Assembly (NCBI RefSeq): GCF_004348595.1
Contig: NZ_SMKD01000009.1
Coordinates: 1-64,000, forward strand
Direction of reading: 5' to 3'
Length of the DNA: 64,000 bases
From: Micromonospora sp. KC723
Lineage (GTDB): Bacteria > Actinomycetota > Actinomycetes > Mycobacteriales > Micromonosporaceae
Shown: positions 46,890 through 58,917 of the stretch, one piece after another
How the letters are laid out: each line of letters opens with the position of its first letter
Position numbering within the stretch: position 1 is the first letter of the stretch
The notes under the pieces: model-generated
Database searches by the model: none
Told to the model about the DNA's origin: nothing
The model's input: only the letters and a program-made list of their open reading frames with translations
Made by a program: the position numbers and the translations under genes

Positions 46890-48359
46890 CAGCTCACGGA
46901 CGGTCTTCGCGTCGGCCTGGCCACGGGTGGTCTTCATGACCGCGCCGACCAGCGCGCCCGCCGCCGCGACCTTGCCGCTGCGCACCTTGTCGGCGACGTC
47001 CGGGTTCGCGGCGATCGCCTCGTCCACGGCGGCGGTGAGCGCGCCGGTGTCGGAGACCACCTCCAGGTTCCGGTTGGCCATGATCTCGGTCGGCGAGCCC
47101 TCGCCGGCCACCACGCCCTCCAGGACGACCCGGGCCAGCTTGTCGTTGAGCTTGCCGGCGTCGACCAGACCCTGCAACTCGGCCACCTGCGACGGGGTGG
47201 CCCCGACGTCGGCCAGCTCGATGCCGGCCTCGTTGGCGCGCCGGGACAGCTCACCGAGCCACCACTTGCGGGCCGCGGCCGGGGTGGCGCCCGCGGCGAC
47301 GGTGGCCTCGATCAGCTCGACGGCACCGGCGTTGAGCACCGACTGCATGTCCAGGTCGGACAGGCCCCACTCGCGCTGGAGCCGGCGGCGGTGCAGCCGG
47401 GGCAGCTCCGGCAGGGCCGCCTTCAGCTCGGTCACCCACGCGACGTCCGGGGCGAGCGGCACCAGGTCCGGCTCCGGGAAGTACCGGTAGTCGGTGGCGG
47501 TCTCCTTGGACCGGCCCGGGGTGGTGTCGCCGGTGTCCTCGTGGAAGTGCCGGGTCTCCTGGGTGATCCGCCCGCCGGCGTCGAGCACCGACGCCTGGCG
47601 CAGCATCTCGGAGCGCACCGCCCGCTCGACCGAGCGCAGCGAGTTGACGTTCTTCGTCTCGGTGCGGGTGCCCCACTCCTCGCCCGGCCTGTTCAGCGAG
47701 GTGTTGACGTCACAGCGCAGCGACCCCTCCTCCATCCGGACGTCGGAGACGCCCAGGGAGCGGATCACGTCACGCAGCTCGGTGACGTACGCACGGGCCA
47801 CCTCCGGCGCCAGCGCGGCGGTGCCGGGGATCGGCCTGGTGACGATCTCGACCAGCGGGATGCCGGCCCGGTTGTAGTCGACCAGCGACTCGGTCGCCCC
47901 GTGGATCCGGCCGGTGGCGCCGCCGACGTGCAGCGTCTTGCCGGTGTCCTCCTCCAGGTGCACCCGCTCGATGCCGATCCGCACGGTCTCGCCGTTCACC
48001 TCGACGTCCAGGTAGCCGTCCACGCAGAGCGGCTCGTCGTACTGGCTGATCTGGAAGTTCTTCGGCATGTCCGGATAGAAGTAGTTCTTCCGGGCGAACC
48101 GGCACCACTCGGCGATCGAGCAGTTCAACGCCAGACCGATCCGGATCGTCGCCTCGATGGCCGCCTTGTTCGCCACCGGCAGCGAACCGGGCAGCCCGAG
48201 GCAGACCGGGCAGACCCGGGTGTTCGGCTCGCCCCCGAAGTCGGTGGGGCAGCCGCAGAACATCTTGGTGTTCGTGCCCAGCTCGACATGGGTCTCCAGG
48301 CCGATCACCGGCTCGTAGCGCGCGACGACGTCGTCGTACGCGGGCAGTGTCGTGGTCAT
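46860..48359 (-). CDS. gatB: Asp/Glu-tRNA amidotransferase subunit B
   Basis: A 499-residue protein with the GatB start ([21 protein letters not shown]), a zinc-type cysteine set ([20 protein letters not shown]), EDTGKTLH and the C-terminal YqeY-like tail domain. It binds misacylated tRNA and phosphorylates its side chain in the GatCAB complex that makes Gln-tRNA(Gln) or Asn-tRNA(Asn). It is last in gatC-gatA-gatB, 13 bp after gatA. Its last 10 codons are duplicated beyond the stop. Confidence 0.97.
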   Translation of the reverse strand: MTTTLPAYDDVVARYEPVIGLETHVELGTNTKMFCGCPTDFGGEPNTRVCPVCLGLPGSLPVANKAAIEATIRIGLALNCSIAEWCRFARKNYFYPDMPKNFQISQYDEPLCVDGYLDVEVNGETVRIGIERVHLEEDTGKTLHVGGATGRIHGATESLVDYNRAGIPLVEIVTRPIPGTAALAPEVARAYVTELRDVIRSLGVSDVRMEEGSLRCDVNTSLNRPGEEWGTRTETKNVNSLRSVERAVRSEMLRQASVLDAGGRITQETRHFHEDTGDTTPGRSKETATDYRYFPEPDLVPLAPDVAWVTELKAALPELPRLHRRRLQREWGLSDLDMQSVLNAGAVELIEATVAAGATPAAARKWWLGELSRRANEAGIELADVGATPSQVAELQGLVDAGKLNDKLARVVLEGVVAGEGSPTEIMANRNLEVVSDTGALTAAVDEAIAANPDVADKVRSGKVAAAGALVGAVMKTTRGQADAKTVRELILERLGVKG

Positions 48360-48372
48360 CGGTGCTCCTGCC

Positions 48373-49848
48373 TCACAGTGCCGGTGGGGTGAAGGTGCCG
48401 ACCGCGGACTCCAGCGCGGCGGCGACCCGGTACATCCGGTCGTCCGCCATCGTCGGGGCCATCACCTGCAGGCCGACCGGCAGCCCCTCCGAGAGGCCGC
48501 AGGGCACCGAGATGCCCGGGCCGCCGTACAGGTTGGTCGGGATGGTGTACAGGTCCGCCAGGTACATCTGGTACGGGTCGGAGGTGCGCGCCCCGAGCGG
48601 GAACGCCACGAACGGGGTGGTCGGCGAGATCAGCGCGTCGACCTGCGTGAACGCGGCGGTGAAGTCCCGGGTGATGAGGGTACGGACCTTCTGCGCCTGC
48701 CCGTAGTAGGCGTCGTAGTAGCCCGAGGAGAGCGCGTACGTGCCGATCATGATGCGCCGCTTCACCTCGGGACCGAAACCGGCCTCGCGGGTCAGCGACA
48801 TGACCTCCTCCAGCGACCGGTTGCCGTCGTCGCCGACGCGCAGTCCGAACCGGACCCCGTCGAACCGGGCCAGGTTCGACGAGCACTCGCTGGGGGCGAT
48901 CAGGTAGTAGGCCGGCAGCGCGTACCGGAAGTGCGGGCAGGACACCTCGACGATCTCGGCACCCAGCTTGGTCAGGGTGTCGACCGCCTCGCGGAACGCG
49001 GCCGTGACCCCCGGCTCGGCGCCCTCGCCGGTGAACTCCTTCACCACACCGAGCTTCACACCGGTCAGGTCGCCGCTGGCCCCGAGCCTCGCCGCCGCCA
49101 CCACGTCCGGCACCGGAGCCGGGATGGAGGTGGAGTCGCGCGGGTCGTGCCCGCCGATGACCTGGTGCAGCAGAGCCGCGTCGAGCACGGTACGGGCGCA
49201 CGGGCCGGGAGTGTCCAGCGAGGAGGAGAACGCCACCAGGCCGTACCGGGAGGTGCCGCCGTAGGTGGGCTTCGCGCCCACCGTGCCGGTGACCGCGCCG
49301 GGCTGGCGGATCGAACCGCCGGTGTCCGAGCCGATCGACAGCGGCGCCTCGTACGCGGCCAGCGCGGCGGCGCTGCCGCCGCCGGAACCGCCGGGGATGC
49401 GGTCGGTGTCCCACGGGTTACGGGTCGGGCCGTACGCGGAGTACTCCGTCGAGGAGCCCATGGCGAACTCGTCCATGTTGGTCTTGCCGAGCATCACCGT
49501 GCCGGCGGCGCGCAGCCGCTCGACGATGGTCGCGTCGTACGGCGGACGCCAGCCCTCCAGGATCCTCGACCCGACGGTGGTCGGCACCCCCCGGGTGGTG
49601 AGCACGTCCTTGACCGCGACCGGCACCCCTGCCAGGGGGCCCAACCCGTCGCCGGCGGCCCGGCGCTCGTCGACCGCGCGGGCGGCGGCGAGCGCGCCGT
49701 CGGTGTCGACGTGCAGGAAGGCGTTGATCCGCCCGTCGACGGCGGCGATCCGGTCCAGGTGGGCCTGCGTCACCTCGACGGCGGAGGCGTCACCAGCGGC
49801 GACGAGACCAGCGAGCTCGCTCGCGGTCATTCTGGTCAGGTCGGTCAT
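48373..49848 (-). CDS. gatA: Asp/Glu-tRNA amidotransferase subunit A
   Basis: A 491-residue amidase-signature protein. Lys in [11 protein letters not shown], the Ser pair in the Gly/Ser-rich [14 protein letters not shown] block and the nucleophile Ser in [12 protein letters not shown] form the Ser-cisSer-Lys triad. It releases ammonia from glutamine for GatB. The start ATG overlaps the gatC stop (ATGA), so the two are translationally coupled. Confidence 0.97.
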   Translation of the reverse strand: MTDLTRMTASELAGLVAAGDASAVEVTQAHLDRIAAVDGRINAFLHVDTDGALAAARAVDERRAAGDGLGPLAGVPVAVKDVLTTRGVPTTVGSRILEGWRPPYDATIVERLRAAGTVMLGKTNMDEFAMGSSTEYSAYGPTRNPWDTDRIPGGSGGGSAAALAAYEAPLSIGSDTGGSIRQPGAVTGTVGAKPTYGGTSRYGLVAFSSSLDTPGPCARTVLDAALLHQVIGGHDPRDSTSIPAPVPDVVAAARLGASGDLTGVKLGVVKEFTGEGAEPGVTAAFREAVDTLTKLGAEIVEVSCPHFRYALPAYYLIAPSECSSNLARFDGVRFGLRVGDDGNRSLEEVMSLTREAGFGPEVKRRIMIGTYALSSGYYDAYYGQAQKVRTLITRDFTAAFTQVDALISPTTPFVAFPLGARTSDPYQMYLADLYTIPTNLYGGPGISVPCGLSEGLPVGLQVMAPTMADDRMYRVAAALESAVGTFTPPAL

Positions 49849-50150
49849 GAAGCCACATCCTCGTCCAGGATCCGCGGGACGCGGAACCGCTGCTCCTCGG
49901 CGTCGGGAGCGCCCGACAGCGCTTCCTGCGGGGTCAGCCCGGGCACCACCACGTCCTCGCGCAGGACGTTGGTCAGCGGCACCGAGTGGGAGGTCGGCGG
50001 GATGTCCGCCGCGGCGACCTCGCCGACCTGGGCGACCGACTGGAGAATCACGTCGAGCTGGCCGGCGAAGGTGTCCAGCTCCTCCTCGGTGACGGCGAGC
50101 CGCGACAGTCGCGCGAGGTGCGCGACCTCCTCGCGGGAGATGGCGGCCAT
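49845..50150 (-). CDS. gatC: Asp/Glu-tRNA amidotransferase subunit C
   Basis: A 101-residue GatC with the family start [20 protein letters not shown] and the C-terminal FRVPRIL segment. It stabilises GatA-GatB. GGGGGC-type purines precede the ATG, and the stop overlaps gatA. It is the first gene of gatCAB. Confidence 0.96.
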   Translation of the reverse strand: MAAISREEVAHLARLSRLAVTEEELDTFAGQLDVILQSVAQVGEVAAADIPPTSHSVPLTNVLREDVVVPGLTPQEALSGAPDAEEQRFRVPRILDEDVAS

Positions 50151-50238
50151 CGGTGCCCCCTTCGTGGCTGTCCTGACTGCGTCTGGTGCTGCCGGCCGCG
50201 CGGTCGCGTGGAGATGACGCGCGGTGACCGGAGCGAGT

Positions 50239-52596
50239 CTATTGTCCTGCGGTCGCGGCGACGCCCCCGACTCCCCCTCCCCCGGCCGGGCGCACCGGGC
50301 GGTACCGGGACAACCAGGTCGTCAGTTCCTCGGCCGGCATCGGCCGGGCGTGGAACCAGCCCTGCGCCACGTCGCAGCCGGCCGCGTGCAGCAGCCGCCA
50401 GGTCCGCTCGTCCTCCACGCCCTCGGCGACCACCCGCAGCCCCAGGGCGCCCGCCAGCTCGATCATCGACCGGACCACCGCCGCGTCGTCGGGGTCGTCG
50501 GCCATCCCGAGGACGAACGAGCGGTCCACCTTGACCTCGGTCAACGGCAGCCGCCGCAGGTGCTGCAACGAGGAGTAGCCGGTGCCGAAGTCGTCCAGCG
50601 AGATGGCCACCCCGAGCCGGTGCAGCCGGGTGATGGTGGTGAGCACCCGCCGGGGATCGGCCATCAACGCGCCCTCGGTGATCTCCACCTGGAGGCGTTC
50701 GGGGCAGACCCCGAAGCGGTCGAGCCGGTCGGCGATCCGGTCGGCGATCTCACCGGTGTGCAGGTCACGGACGCTGACGTTGAGCGACGCGCGCAGGGTG
50801 ATGCCGGCCGCCGACCACTTGGCCAACTGTTCCACCACGTCGTCGACGACCCGCCGGGTGAGCAGGCGCATCACCGCGCTCTGCTCGGCGAGGCGGATCA
50901 GCTCGCCGGGGTCGACCATGCCCCGGCGGGGGTGCCGCCACCGCAGCAGCGCCTCGACGCCGACCACCTCGCCGGTGGCGATGGCGATCTGCGGTTGGTA
51001 GTACATCGTGATGTCGCCGACGTCCGCCGCGCCGTCCCCGGCCGGCGCGGGCCCGTCCGGCGTCTCGGTCGGCGCCGGCAGTTCGGGTGCCGGCCGGGTG
51101 GTGCGGGGCCGGGTCGGGTCCGCCCCGTGGAGGATCCGGTCCAGCAGCTCGTCCGGGTGCGCCGGGCCGCTGCGGGGGCGGCGGCGCAGCGGCCACCGCC
51201 GGCCCGGTCCGGCCGCCGGCTCCGTTGCCGCCCCCAGCCCGGGCGGCAGCGCGGCCCCGTCGCCGCCCCGCACGGTCCGCCCCGCGGGCGGTCCCGCATC
51301 GAGTACGCGGCGCAGGTCGGCCAGCAACCCCAGTCGCTCGGCGGAGTGGTGGTCGGACTCGGCGGCGTACACGGTGACGGTGTCGTTGCGGTGCTTCGCG
51401 TCGTACATCGCCACATCGGCGTGGCGCATCAGGGTGGCGTAGTCGTCGCCGTGCTCGGGGAAGAGGGCGACGCCGATGGAGGCGCCCACGTCCAGTGGCA
51501 GCCCGTCCAGCGGCACCGGCTCGACCAGCGCCGCGACCACCCGGTCGGCCAGTTCACGGGCCTCGTCCACGCCGGTCAGTCGGGTGGCGACGATGGCGAA
51601 CTCGTCGCCGCCGAGCCGGGCCAGCATGTCCCGCCCGCCGACGACGTCGCCCAGCCGGGCGCTGACCTCGACGAGCAGCCGGTCACCCACGGCGTGGCCG
51701 AGCGCGTCGTTGACGTTCTTGAACCGGTCCAGGTCGATCAGCAGCAGGGCGAGGTGGGCGTCCGGGGCGCCCCGGGCGATCCGCTCGGCGTGCAGGTGCA
51801 CCTGCTCGGCCACCTCGGCCTGCAACGCCCTGCGGTTGGGCAGGCCGGTGAGCGGGTCGAGCGCGGCGAGCTGCTCCTGCTCGGCCGCGAGCCGCGACAT
51901 CCGGTGGACGGCGAGCAGCGGCACCAGCACCAGCGGGACCAGGGCCGCGCTGGCCCGCGCGGCGGCGACGAGCACCGGGGCGAGCAGCAGCAACGAGCCG
52001 GTGGCGAGCAGTTCGACGGCGAGCCCCTGCCGTACGCCCGGCCACCACCGGCCGCCGAAGCGCAGCCGCAGCGCGGTGCCGACCAGTCCGTGGTTGACCG
52101 CGAACCAGGTGGCGGTGGCCGCGCCGACCACGGCCACGTCCGTGCCGCCCAGCCGGCCGATGTCGGCGAGGTCACCGGGCCCGAGCCGTAGCACCAGGGC
52201 CGCGGCGCCGAGCGCACAGGCGTACTGCGCGGCGTTGAAGGCGGTCCGCCAGACGGCGTGCCGCAACCGCCATCCGGAGACGGCGACCGCGACGGTCTGC
52301 ACCGCCAGCGCCGGGGCGAGCCCCCAGCCGAGCAGGATCGCGACGGTGAAGCAGGTGGACGGGAAGACCGCCGCGGTGTGCCGTCGACCGGGTGGGGCGA
52401 AGGGGCACGCGTCGCAGGCGACGGCGAGTGCCGCCATCGTCCAGAACGCCGCCGGCAGCCCGGGGAGCCGGTCCGGCAGACCCGCCAGGGCCGGCACGCC
52501 GACCAGTGCCGCCAGCCCGACGACCACGGCGACGAACCCGCCGAACGGCGCCTCCCGCCCGGACGGGAGGTAGTTGCGGGGGTCGGCGGTCTCCAT
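50239..52596 (-). CDS. Membrane GGDEF-EAL protein (c-di-GMP synthase/phosphodiesterase)
   Basis: ATG 52596 has GGGAGG 4 nt upstream. The 785-residue protein has about seven helices in residues 15-230. The GGDEF domain has intact [10 protein letters not shown] near residue 328. A Pro/Arg-rich linker of about 90 residues follows (430-520), then an EAL domain with VEALLRW near 549, [11 protein letters not shown] and KVDRSFV. Both sites look complete. The AT-rich upstream gap carries a symmetric promoter-like inverted repeat at 52699-52732. It is not translationally linked to gatC or ligA. Confidence 0.92.
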   Translation of the reverse strand: METADPRNYLPSGREAPFGGFVAVVVGLAALVGVPALAGLPDRLPGLPAAFWTMAALAVACDACPFAPPGRRHTAAVFPSTCFTVAILLGWGLAPALAVQTVAVAVSGWRLRHAVWRTAFNAAQYACALGAAALVLRLGPGDLADIGRLGGTDVAVVGAATATWFAVNHGLVGTALRLRFGGRWWPGVRQGLAVELLATGSLLLLAPVLVAAARASAALVPLVLVPLLAVHRMSRLAAEQEQLAALDPLTGLPNRRALQAEVAEQVHLHAERIARGAPDAHLALLLIDLDRFKNVNDALGHAVGDRLLVEVSARLGDVVGGRDMLARLGGDEFAIVATRLTGVDEARELADRVVAALVEPVPLDGLPLDVGASIGVALFPEHGDDYATLMRHADVAMYDAKHRNDTVTVYAAESDHHSAERLGLLADLRRVLDAGPPAGRTVRGGDGAALPPGLGAATEPAAGPGRRWPLRRRPRSGPAHPDELLDRILHGADPTRPRTTRPAPELPAPTETPDGPAPAGDGAADVGDITMYYQPQIAIATGEVVGVEALLRWRHPRRGMVDPGELIRLAEQSAVMRLLTRRVVDDVVEQLAKWSAAGITLRASLNVSVRDLHTGEIADRIADRLDRFGVCPERLQVEITEGALMADPRRVLTTITRLHRLGVAISLDDFGTGYSSLQHLRRLPLTEVKVDRSFVLGMADDPDDAAVVRSMIELAGALGLRVVAEGVEDERTWRLLHAAGCDVAQGWFHARPMPAEELTTWLSRYRPVRPAGGGGVGGVAATAGQ

Positions 52597-52698
52597 CGCA
52601 CCTCCCGGGCGTACGGCTGCGGTGTGCGCCGGTCGCGCACCGTGCAACCATCAAACGCCCTGGGTGCCGGGATTCCCCAGGCGACAGTCACGAATCGG

Positions 52699-52732
52699 TT
52701 GTAGTCGTAATTAAGTTGGTATACGACTCCAA
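52699..52732. promoter_or_regulatory. Inverted repeat whose arms form promoter elements on both strands
   Basis: Arms TTGTAGTCGTA (52699-52709) and TACGACTCCAA (52722-52732) match at 10 of 11 positions around a 12-bp AT-rich centre. On the minus strand this gives TTGGAG-N17-TACGAC, upstream of the GGDEF-EAL gene. On the plus strand it gives TTGTAG-N17-TACGAC, pointing into the 3' end of ligA. Confidence 0.6.
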
Positions 52733-52754
52733 GATCTGATTCCGGACGAAGTGA

Positions 52755-54923
<2,169 letters not shown>

Positions 54924-55064
54924 TCACGCTACCGGAGCACCGTAACGGCCCGGTGGGACAATCCCGCGCCTCCCCGCCGTGCCCGACGGGCGCGCGTGGG
55001 CCGTGCGTGCGACGATCGCCGCAGGTCGGCGGCGGGTGCGCCGCCTGGGAGAGGCGGGGTACGG

Positions 55065-55580
55065 ATGCCCGAGTGGGTGTGGTGGGCGGTGCTGGTGGTC
55101 CTGGCCGTGGTCGCCGGCTGGGCCTGGAACGAGTGGCGACGCCGGGGCGGCCGCCCGTCCGACGGCGGTGGCGACCGGGCCAGGCCGGAGCGCGGCACCC
55201 CACCACGCGACCGGGCCCGCCCGACCGCGCCGCCCCGACCGCGCACCCCCACCGGTACGCCCCGGCCGGGCGAGATCTGGTGGGCCGACGTCCCGTACGC
55301 CGACGGCAGCGGCTCCAAGGTCCGCCCCTGCCTGGTGCTGCGGGTCGACGACCGGAGCGCCGAGGTGCTCAAGATCACCAGTCAGGACAAGAGCGACCGG
55401 GACGACCACGTCCGCATCCCCACCGGCGACTGGGATCCGGACGCCGACCACGACAGCTGGCTCGACCTGGCCGAACCCCTGCCGGTGCCGGCCGGCGACT
55501 TCTCCCGCCGCGCCGGCTCCTGCGACCCGGAACTGTGGCGGCAGGTCCGGCGACTGCACGGCCGGCGGAGCCCCACCTGA
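55065..55580 (+). CDS. Membrane-anchored PemK/MazF-like protein
   Basis: ATG 55065 lies behind purine-rich GAGAGGCGGGG. The 171-residue protein has one N-terminal transmembrane helix (about 4-22), an Arg/Pro-rich linker to about 85, then a PemK/MazF fold. That fold shows PGEIWWADVPYADGSGSKVRP with the conserved Arg (read in parts PGEIWWADVPY and SKVRPCLVL), ITSQDKS and the PTGDWD segment. MazF-type proteins are sequence-specific RNases, usually paired with an antitoxin. No antitoxin gene adjoins it, so it may be a non-toxic or differently controlled relative. Confidence 0.8.
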   Translation: MPEWVWWAVLVVLAVVAGWAWNEWRRRGGRPSDGGGDRARPERGTPPRDRARPTAPPRPRTPTGTPRPGEIWWADVPYADGSGSKVRPCLVLRVDDRSAEVLKITSQDKSDRDDHVRIPTGDWDPDADHDSWLDLAEPLPVPAGDFSRRAGSCDPELWRQVRRLHGRRSPT

Positions 55581-55614
55581 CCGGGCGGGCCTGCCGCGAT
55601 CACCCGGATCCGCT

Positions 55615-55662
55615 GCGCTGACCGGCCGCCTCCGCCCGGCACCCGGCCCACCCGGTCAGCGC
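55615..55662. terminator. Bidirectional terminator between PemK-like and ADP-ribosylglycohydrolase genes
   Basis: Perfect 11-bp arms GCGCTGACCGG (55615-55625) and CCGGTCAGCGC (55652-55662) with a 26-nt loop lie between converging genes. Confidence 0.5.
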
Positions 55663-55706
55663 GCCACCCGACGCCGGCCCGTCCCGGGTCGTCCGGTGGA
55701 CCGCGT

Positions 55707-56711
55707 TCAGTCCCAGGCCGCGCCGAGGACGGTGAGCTGGTCGGCGTACTCGATCCGGGTGGACCAGCGGGCCGGCCAGGCCTCCGTGCCGTGGGCGGCG
55801 CCGAGGAACGCGCCGGCCAGGGCGGCGATCGAGTCGGAGTCACCGGCGGTGGTGGCGCCCCGGGCGATCGCGGTGAGCGGGTCGTCCGGATGGCGCAGGG
55901 CGCAGAGCAGCGCCGTGGCCAGGGCCTCCTCGGCGATCCAGCCCTCACCGGTGTGCCGGCAGGGATCGTCGCCGTCGTCGGGTCGGCCGAGGGCGACGTC
56001 GAGCCGGTGCAGCGCGTGCAGGCACTCGTCCCAGCCCCGGGCGATGAACCCCGCCGGGGAGTCCGCCCCGGGTCGCTGCCACAGGTCACCGAGCCAGTCA
56101 CCCCGGTAGACCCGGCGCTGCTCACGGGCCCGCGCGGTGAGCAGCGCCGGCAACTCCGCCAGGTCCGCGCCGCCGCGCAACAGGCGCACCGCGTACGCGG
56201 TCAGTTCGCTGGCCGCCAGCCCGGTGGGGTGGCCGTGGGTCAGACCGGCCTGGAGCTGCGCCAGCCCGGCCAGGGTGTCCAGGTCGACGTCGAGCAGCCC
56301 GACCGGGGTGACCCGCATGTTCGCGCCGCACCCCTTCGAGCCGGCCACGGTCGCCTGCTGCCAGGGCAGCCCCCGACTCAGCTCACCGCAGGCGCGCAGG
56401 CAGGTCATCCCGGGGGCACGGTTGTTGTCCGGGCTGACCGCCCAGTCGAGGAAACGCCGCCGCAGCAGCGGCTCGACCGTCTCCGGCGTGTAGGCGCCCG
56501 CGTCGTACAGCGCCCATGCCACCGCCAGGGCCATCTGCGTGTCGTCGGTGACCAGCGCCGGGTCGCCCACCAACTCGCGCGGGCCGGTGGGGCCGTACCG
56601 GCGGTGGATCTCGGCGACGGTCAGGAACTCGGTCGGCGCGCCCAGGGCGTCACCGTAGGCGAGACCGTAGAGGGATCCGGAGGCGCGCCCCGGCGCGGAG
56701 CTGGTGGTCAT
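55707..56711 (-). CDS. ADP-ribosylglycohydrolase family protein
   Basis: ATG 56711 has GAGGAG about 10 nt upstream. The 334-residue protein has the family metal sites: GLAYGDALGAPTEF near residue 14, TDDTQMALAVAWAL near 56 and DSDSIAALAGAFLGA near 280, supplying the Asp/Thr ligands of two Mg ions. Family members remove ADP-ribose from proteins or related groups. The gene starts 7 bp after the methionine synthase stop, so the two are probably co-transcribed; a functional link is not evident. Confidence 0.9.
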   Translation of the reverse strand: MTTSSAPGRASGSLYGLAYGDALGAPTEFLTVAEIHRRYGPTGPRELVGDPALVTDDTQMALAVAWALYDAGAYTPETVEPLLRRRFLDWAVSPDNNRAPGMTCLRACGELSRGLPWQQATVAGSKGCGANMRVTPVGLLDVDLDTLAGLAQLQAGLTHGHPTGLAASELTAYAVRLLRGGADLAELPALLTARAREQRRVYRGDWLGDLWQRPGADSPAGFIARGWDECLHALHRLDVALGRPDDGDDPCRHTGEGWIAEEALATALLCALRHPDDPLTAIARGATTAGDSDSIAALAGAFLGAAHGTEAWPARWSTRIEYADQLTVLGAAWD

Positions 56712-56718
56712 GTTCGGG

Positions 56719-57723
56719 TCACTCCTCGGACAGCCGCCGACCGGCGTCCCGGCAGGCGGCCAGGACCGCCCGGGCGTACGCCGGGGTGGCACCGGCAAGG
56801 CCACAGGCGGGGGTGACCACCACCTGCTCGGCGAGTCGCCGACGCGGGAACCCGAGGCGGTCCCAGAGGGTGCGTACCCGGTCGGCGACGTCGGCCGAGG
56901 TCGGCGCGCGACCGGCCGGCGGCGGCAGCGCGGGCGCGGCGCCGGCCAGCAGCCCCAGCCCGGCGTCGATCGCCTCGCCGAGCGGATCCAGCTCGCTGAC
57001 CACCGTGAGGTCCAGCGCGACCCCGACCGCCCCGACGGAGCGGATCAGCTCCAGCGGCACCTCCGGGGCGCAGCAGTGCACCACCGTCGGCGCCCCGGCC
57101 GCCTCGACCACCTGGCGCAGCAGGGTCCGGGCGACCTCGGGCTCCACCGCCCGGTGGGCGCCGAAACCGCTCTCGGTGGGCACCCGGCCGGCGAGCACCG
57201 CCGGCAGGGACGGCTCGTCCAGTTGGAGCAACACCGAGGCCCGGGGCAGCCGCCGGCCCACCGCCGCGACGTACGTCCGCAGTCCCTCCGCCAGCGAGCC
57301 GGCCAGGTCCCGCACCGCGCCCGGGTCGCGCAGCAGCCGCCCACCGATCGGCAGCTCCAGCGCCGCGGCCAGGGTGAACGGCCCGCCGGCCTGGATCTTC
57401 ACCGGCCCGGTGTACGTCTCGGCCTGCTCGGCGAGCTGGTCCAGGTCGCGTTCCAGGAGGTCACGGGCCCGGCGCAGGTCCCGCCCGGGGCGGGGTGCGA
57501 TGCGCCAGCGCGCCGCGTACAGCTCGACCGGCAGCTCCACCAGCAGCCCCGCGGTCCGGCCGATCAGGTCGGCGCCGGGACCACGCGCCGGCAGTTCGGG
57601 CAGGTGGGGCAGGGCGGGCAGCTCGCCGAGGACGATCCGCTGCGCCTCGGCGATGTCGGTGCCCGGCAGCGAGCCGATGCCGGTGGAAGCGCCCGCGGGC
57701 CAGGGCCAAGGCTGATCATTCAC
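56719..57723 (-). CDS. Short MetE-like (core) methionine synthase
   Basis: GTG 57723 follows TACCCT by 6 nt (leaderless type). The 334-residue protein corresponds to the C-terminal catalytic half of cobalamin-independent MetE. It begins with GIGSLPGTD, has a substrate Asp in QLDEPSLPAVL, zinc ligands His and Cys in VVHCCAPEV and a further Cys in TPACGLAG. Full MetE is about 750 residues. Such short enzymes are known as core methionine synthases and are thought to use a methyl donor other than methyl-folate. It may share a transcript with mnmA upstream and the ADP-ribosylglycohydrolase downstream. Confidence 0.82.
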   Translation of the reverse strand: MNDQPWPWPAGASTGIGSLPGTDIAEAQRIVLGELPALPHLPELPARGPGADLIGRTAGLLVELPVELYAARWRIAPRPGRDLRRARDLLERDLDQLAEQAETYTGPVKIQAGGPFTLAAALELPIGGRLLRDPGAVRDLAGSLAEGLRTYVAAVGRRLPRASVLLQLDEPSLPAVLAGRVPTESGFGAHRAVEPEVARTLLRQVVEAAGAPTVVHCCAPEVPLELIRSVGAVGVALDLTVVSELDPLGEAIDAGLGLLAGAAPALPPPAGRAPTSADVADRVRTLWDRLGFPRRRLAEQVVVTPACGLAGATPAYARAVLAACRDAGRRLSEE

Positions 57724-57782
57724 GGCCGAAGGGTATCCGCTGCGCGCCGGTCCGTCCCCCGCACGGGCCCCGACCGGCGTGG

Positions 57783-58856
57783 TCAGCCGGTGATGGTCGC
57801 CGAGCCGAGCACCACGTCCCCCGCCGGGTCCGGCCGGTACGCCACGATCGCCTGGCCCGCGGCGACCCCGCGCAGCGGACGGCGCAACTCGGCGTGGAGG
57901 GTGTCCGCCTCCAGCGTCACGGCGGCCGGGACCACGTCGCCGTGGGCGCGTAGCTGCACCTCGCACTCGATCGGCGCGGTGGGCCGCTCACCGCCGGTCC
58001 ACACCGGACGGGTCGCCCGCACCCGGGAGACCTCCAGCGCCTCGGCGGGGCCGACGGTCACGGTGTTCGTCTTCGGGGTGATGGAGAGCACGTAGCGGGG
58101 GCGGCCGTCCGGGGCGGGCCGGTCCAGGTGCAGGCCACGCCGCTGGCCGACGGTGTACTGGTACGCGCCACGGTGACTGCCGACGACCGCACCGGTGAGC
58201 GCGTCCACCACCTCGCCCGGCGCCTCGCCCAGACGCGCGGCGAGGAAGCCGCGGGTGTCGCCGTCGGCGATGAAACAGATGTCGTGCGAGTCCGGTTTGT
58301 CGGCCACGGCGAGACCCCGTCGGGCGGCCTCCTCGCGTACCTCCGCCTTGGTGGCGTCGCCGAGCGGAAAGATCGACCGGTCGAGCTGCTCGCGGGTCAG
58401 CACCGCCAGCACGTAGGACTGGTCCTTGGCGAGGTCGACGCTGCGGCGCAGCAGCCCGTCGGGGCCGAGCCGGGCGTGGTGGCCGGTGACCACCGCGTCG
58501 AAGCCCAGGGCCACGGCCCGGTCCAGCACCGCCGCAAACTTGATCTTCTCGTTGCAGCGCAGACAGGGGTTCGGGGTACGGCCGGCCGCGTACTCGGCGA
58601 CGAAGTCGTCCACCACGTCGGCGTGGAACCGTTCGGCCATGTCCCAGACGTAGAACGGGATGCCGATCACGTCGGCGGCGCGTCGCGCGTCGCGGGAGTC
58701 CTCCAGGGTGCAGCAGCCGCGCGCCCCGGTGCGGTACGTCTGCGGGTTGCGGGCCAGCGCCAGGTGCACACCGGTCACGTCGTAGCCGGCCTCCACCGCC
58801 CGCGCCGCCGCCACGGCGGAGTCGACTCCGCCCGACATGGCCGCCAGAACCCTCAC
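57783..58856 (-). CDS. mnmA: tRNA-specific 2-thiouridylase
   Basis: GTG 58856 is preferred because AAGGGG lies 8 nt upstream; GTG 58862 is the alternative. The 357-residue protein has the PP-loop SGGVDS at residues 8-13, catalytic Cys in [12 protein letters not shown] near 100 and a second Cys in [10 protein letters not shown] near 197. It thiolates U34 of Lys, Glu and Gln tRNAs. It lies 61 bp downstream of the cysteine desulfurase that can supply the sulfur, a conserved arrangement. Confidence 0.96.
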   Translation of the reverse strand: MRVLAAMSGGVDSAVAAARAVEAGYDVTGVHLALARNPQTYRTGARGCCTLEDSRDARRAADVIGIPFYVWDMAERFHADVVDDFVAEYAAGRTPNPCLRCNEKIKFAAVLDRAVALGFDAVVTGHHARLGPDGLLRRSVDLAKDQSYVLAVLTREQLDRSIFPLGDATKAEVREEAARRGLAVADKPDSHDICFIADGDTRGFLAARLGEAPGEVVDALTGAVVGSHRGAYQYTVGQRRGLHLDRPAPDGRPRYVLSITPKTNTVTVGPAEALEVSRVRATRPVWTGGERPTAPIECEVQLRAHGDVVPAAVTLEADTLHAELRRPLRGVAAGQAIVAYRPDPAGDVVLGSATITG

Positions 58857-58917
58857 CGGCACACCCCCTTCACCCGTTCGAGCCTAGCCCGCCCGACCCG
58901 GCGTGACCGCCCGGGTG

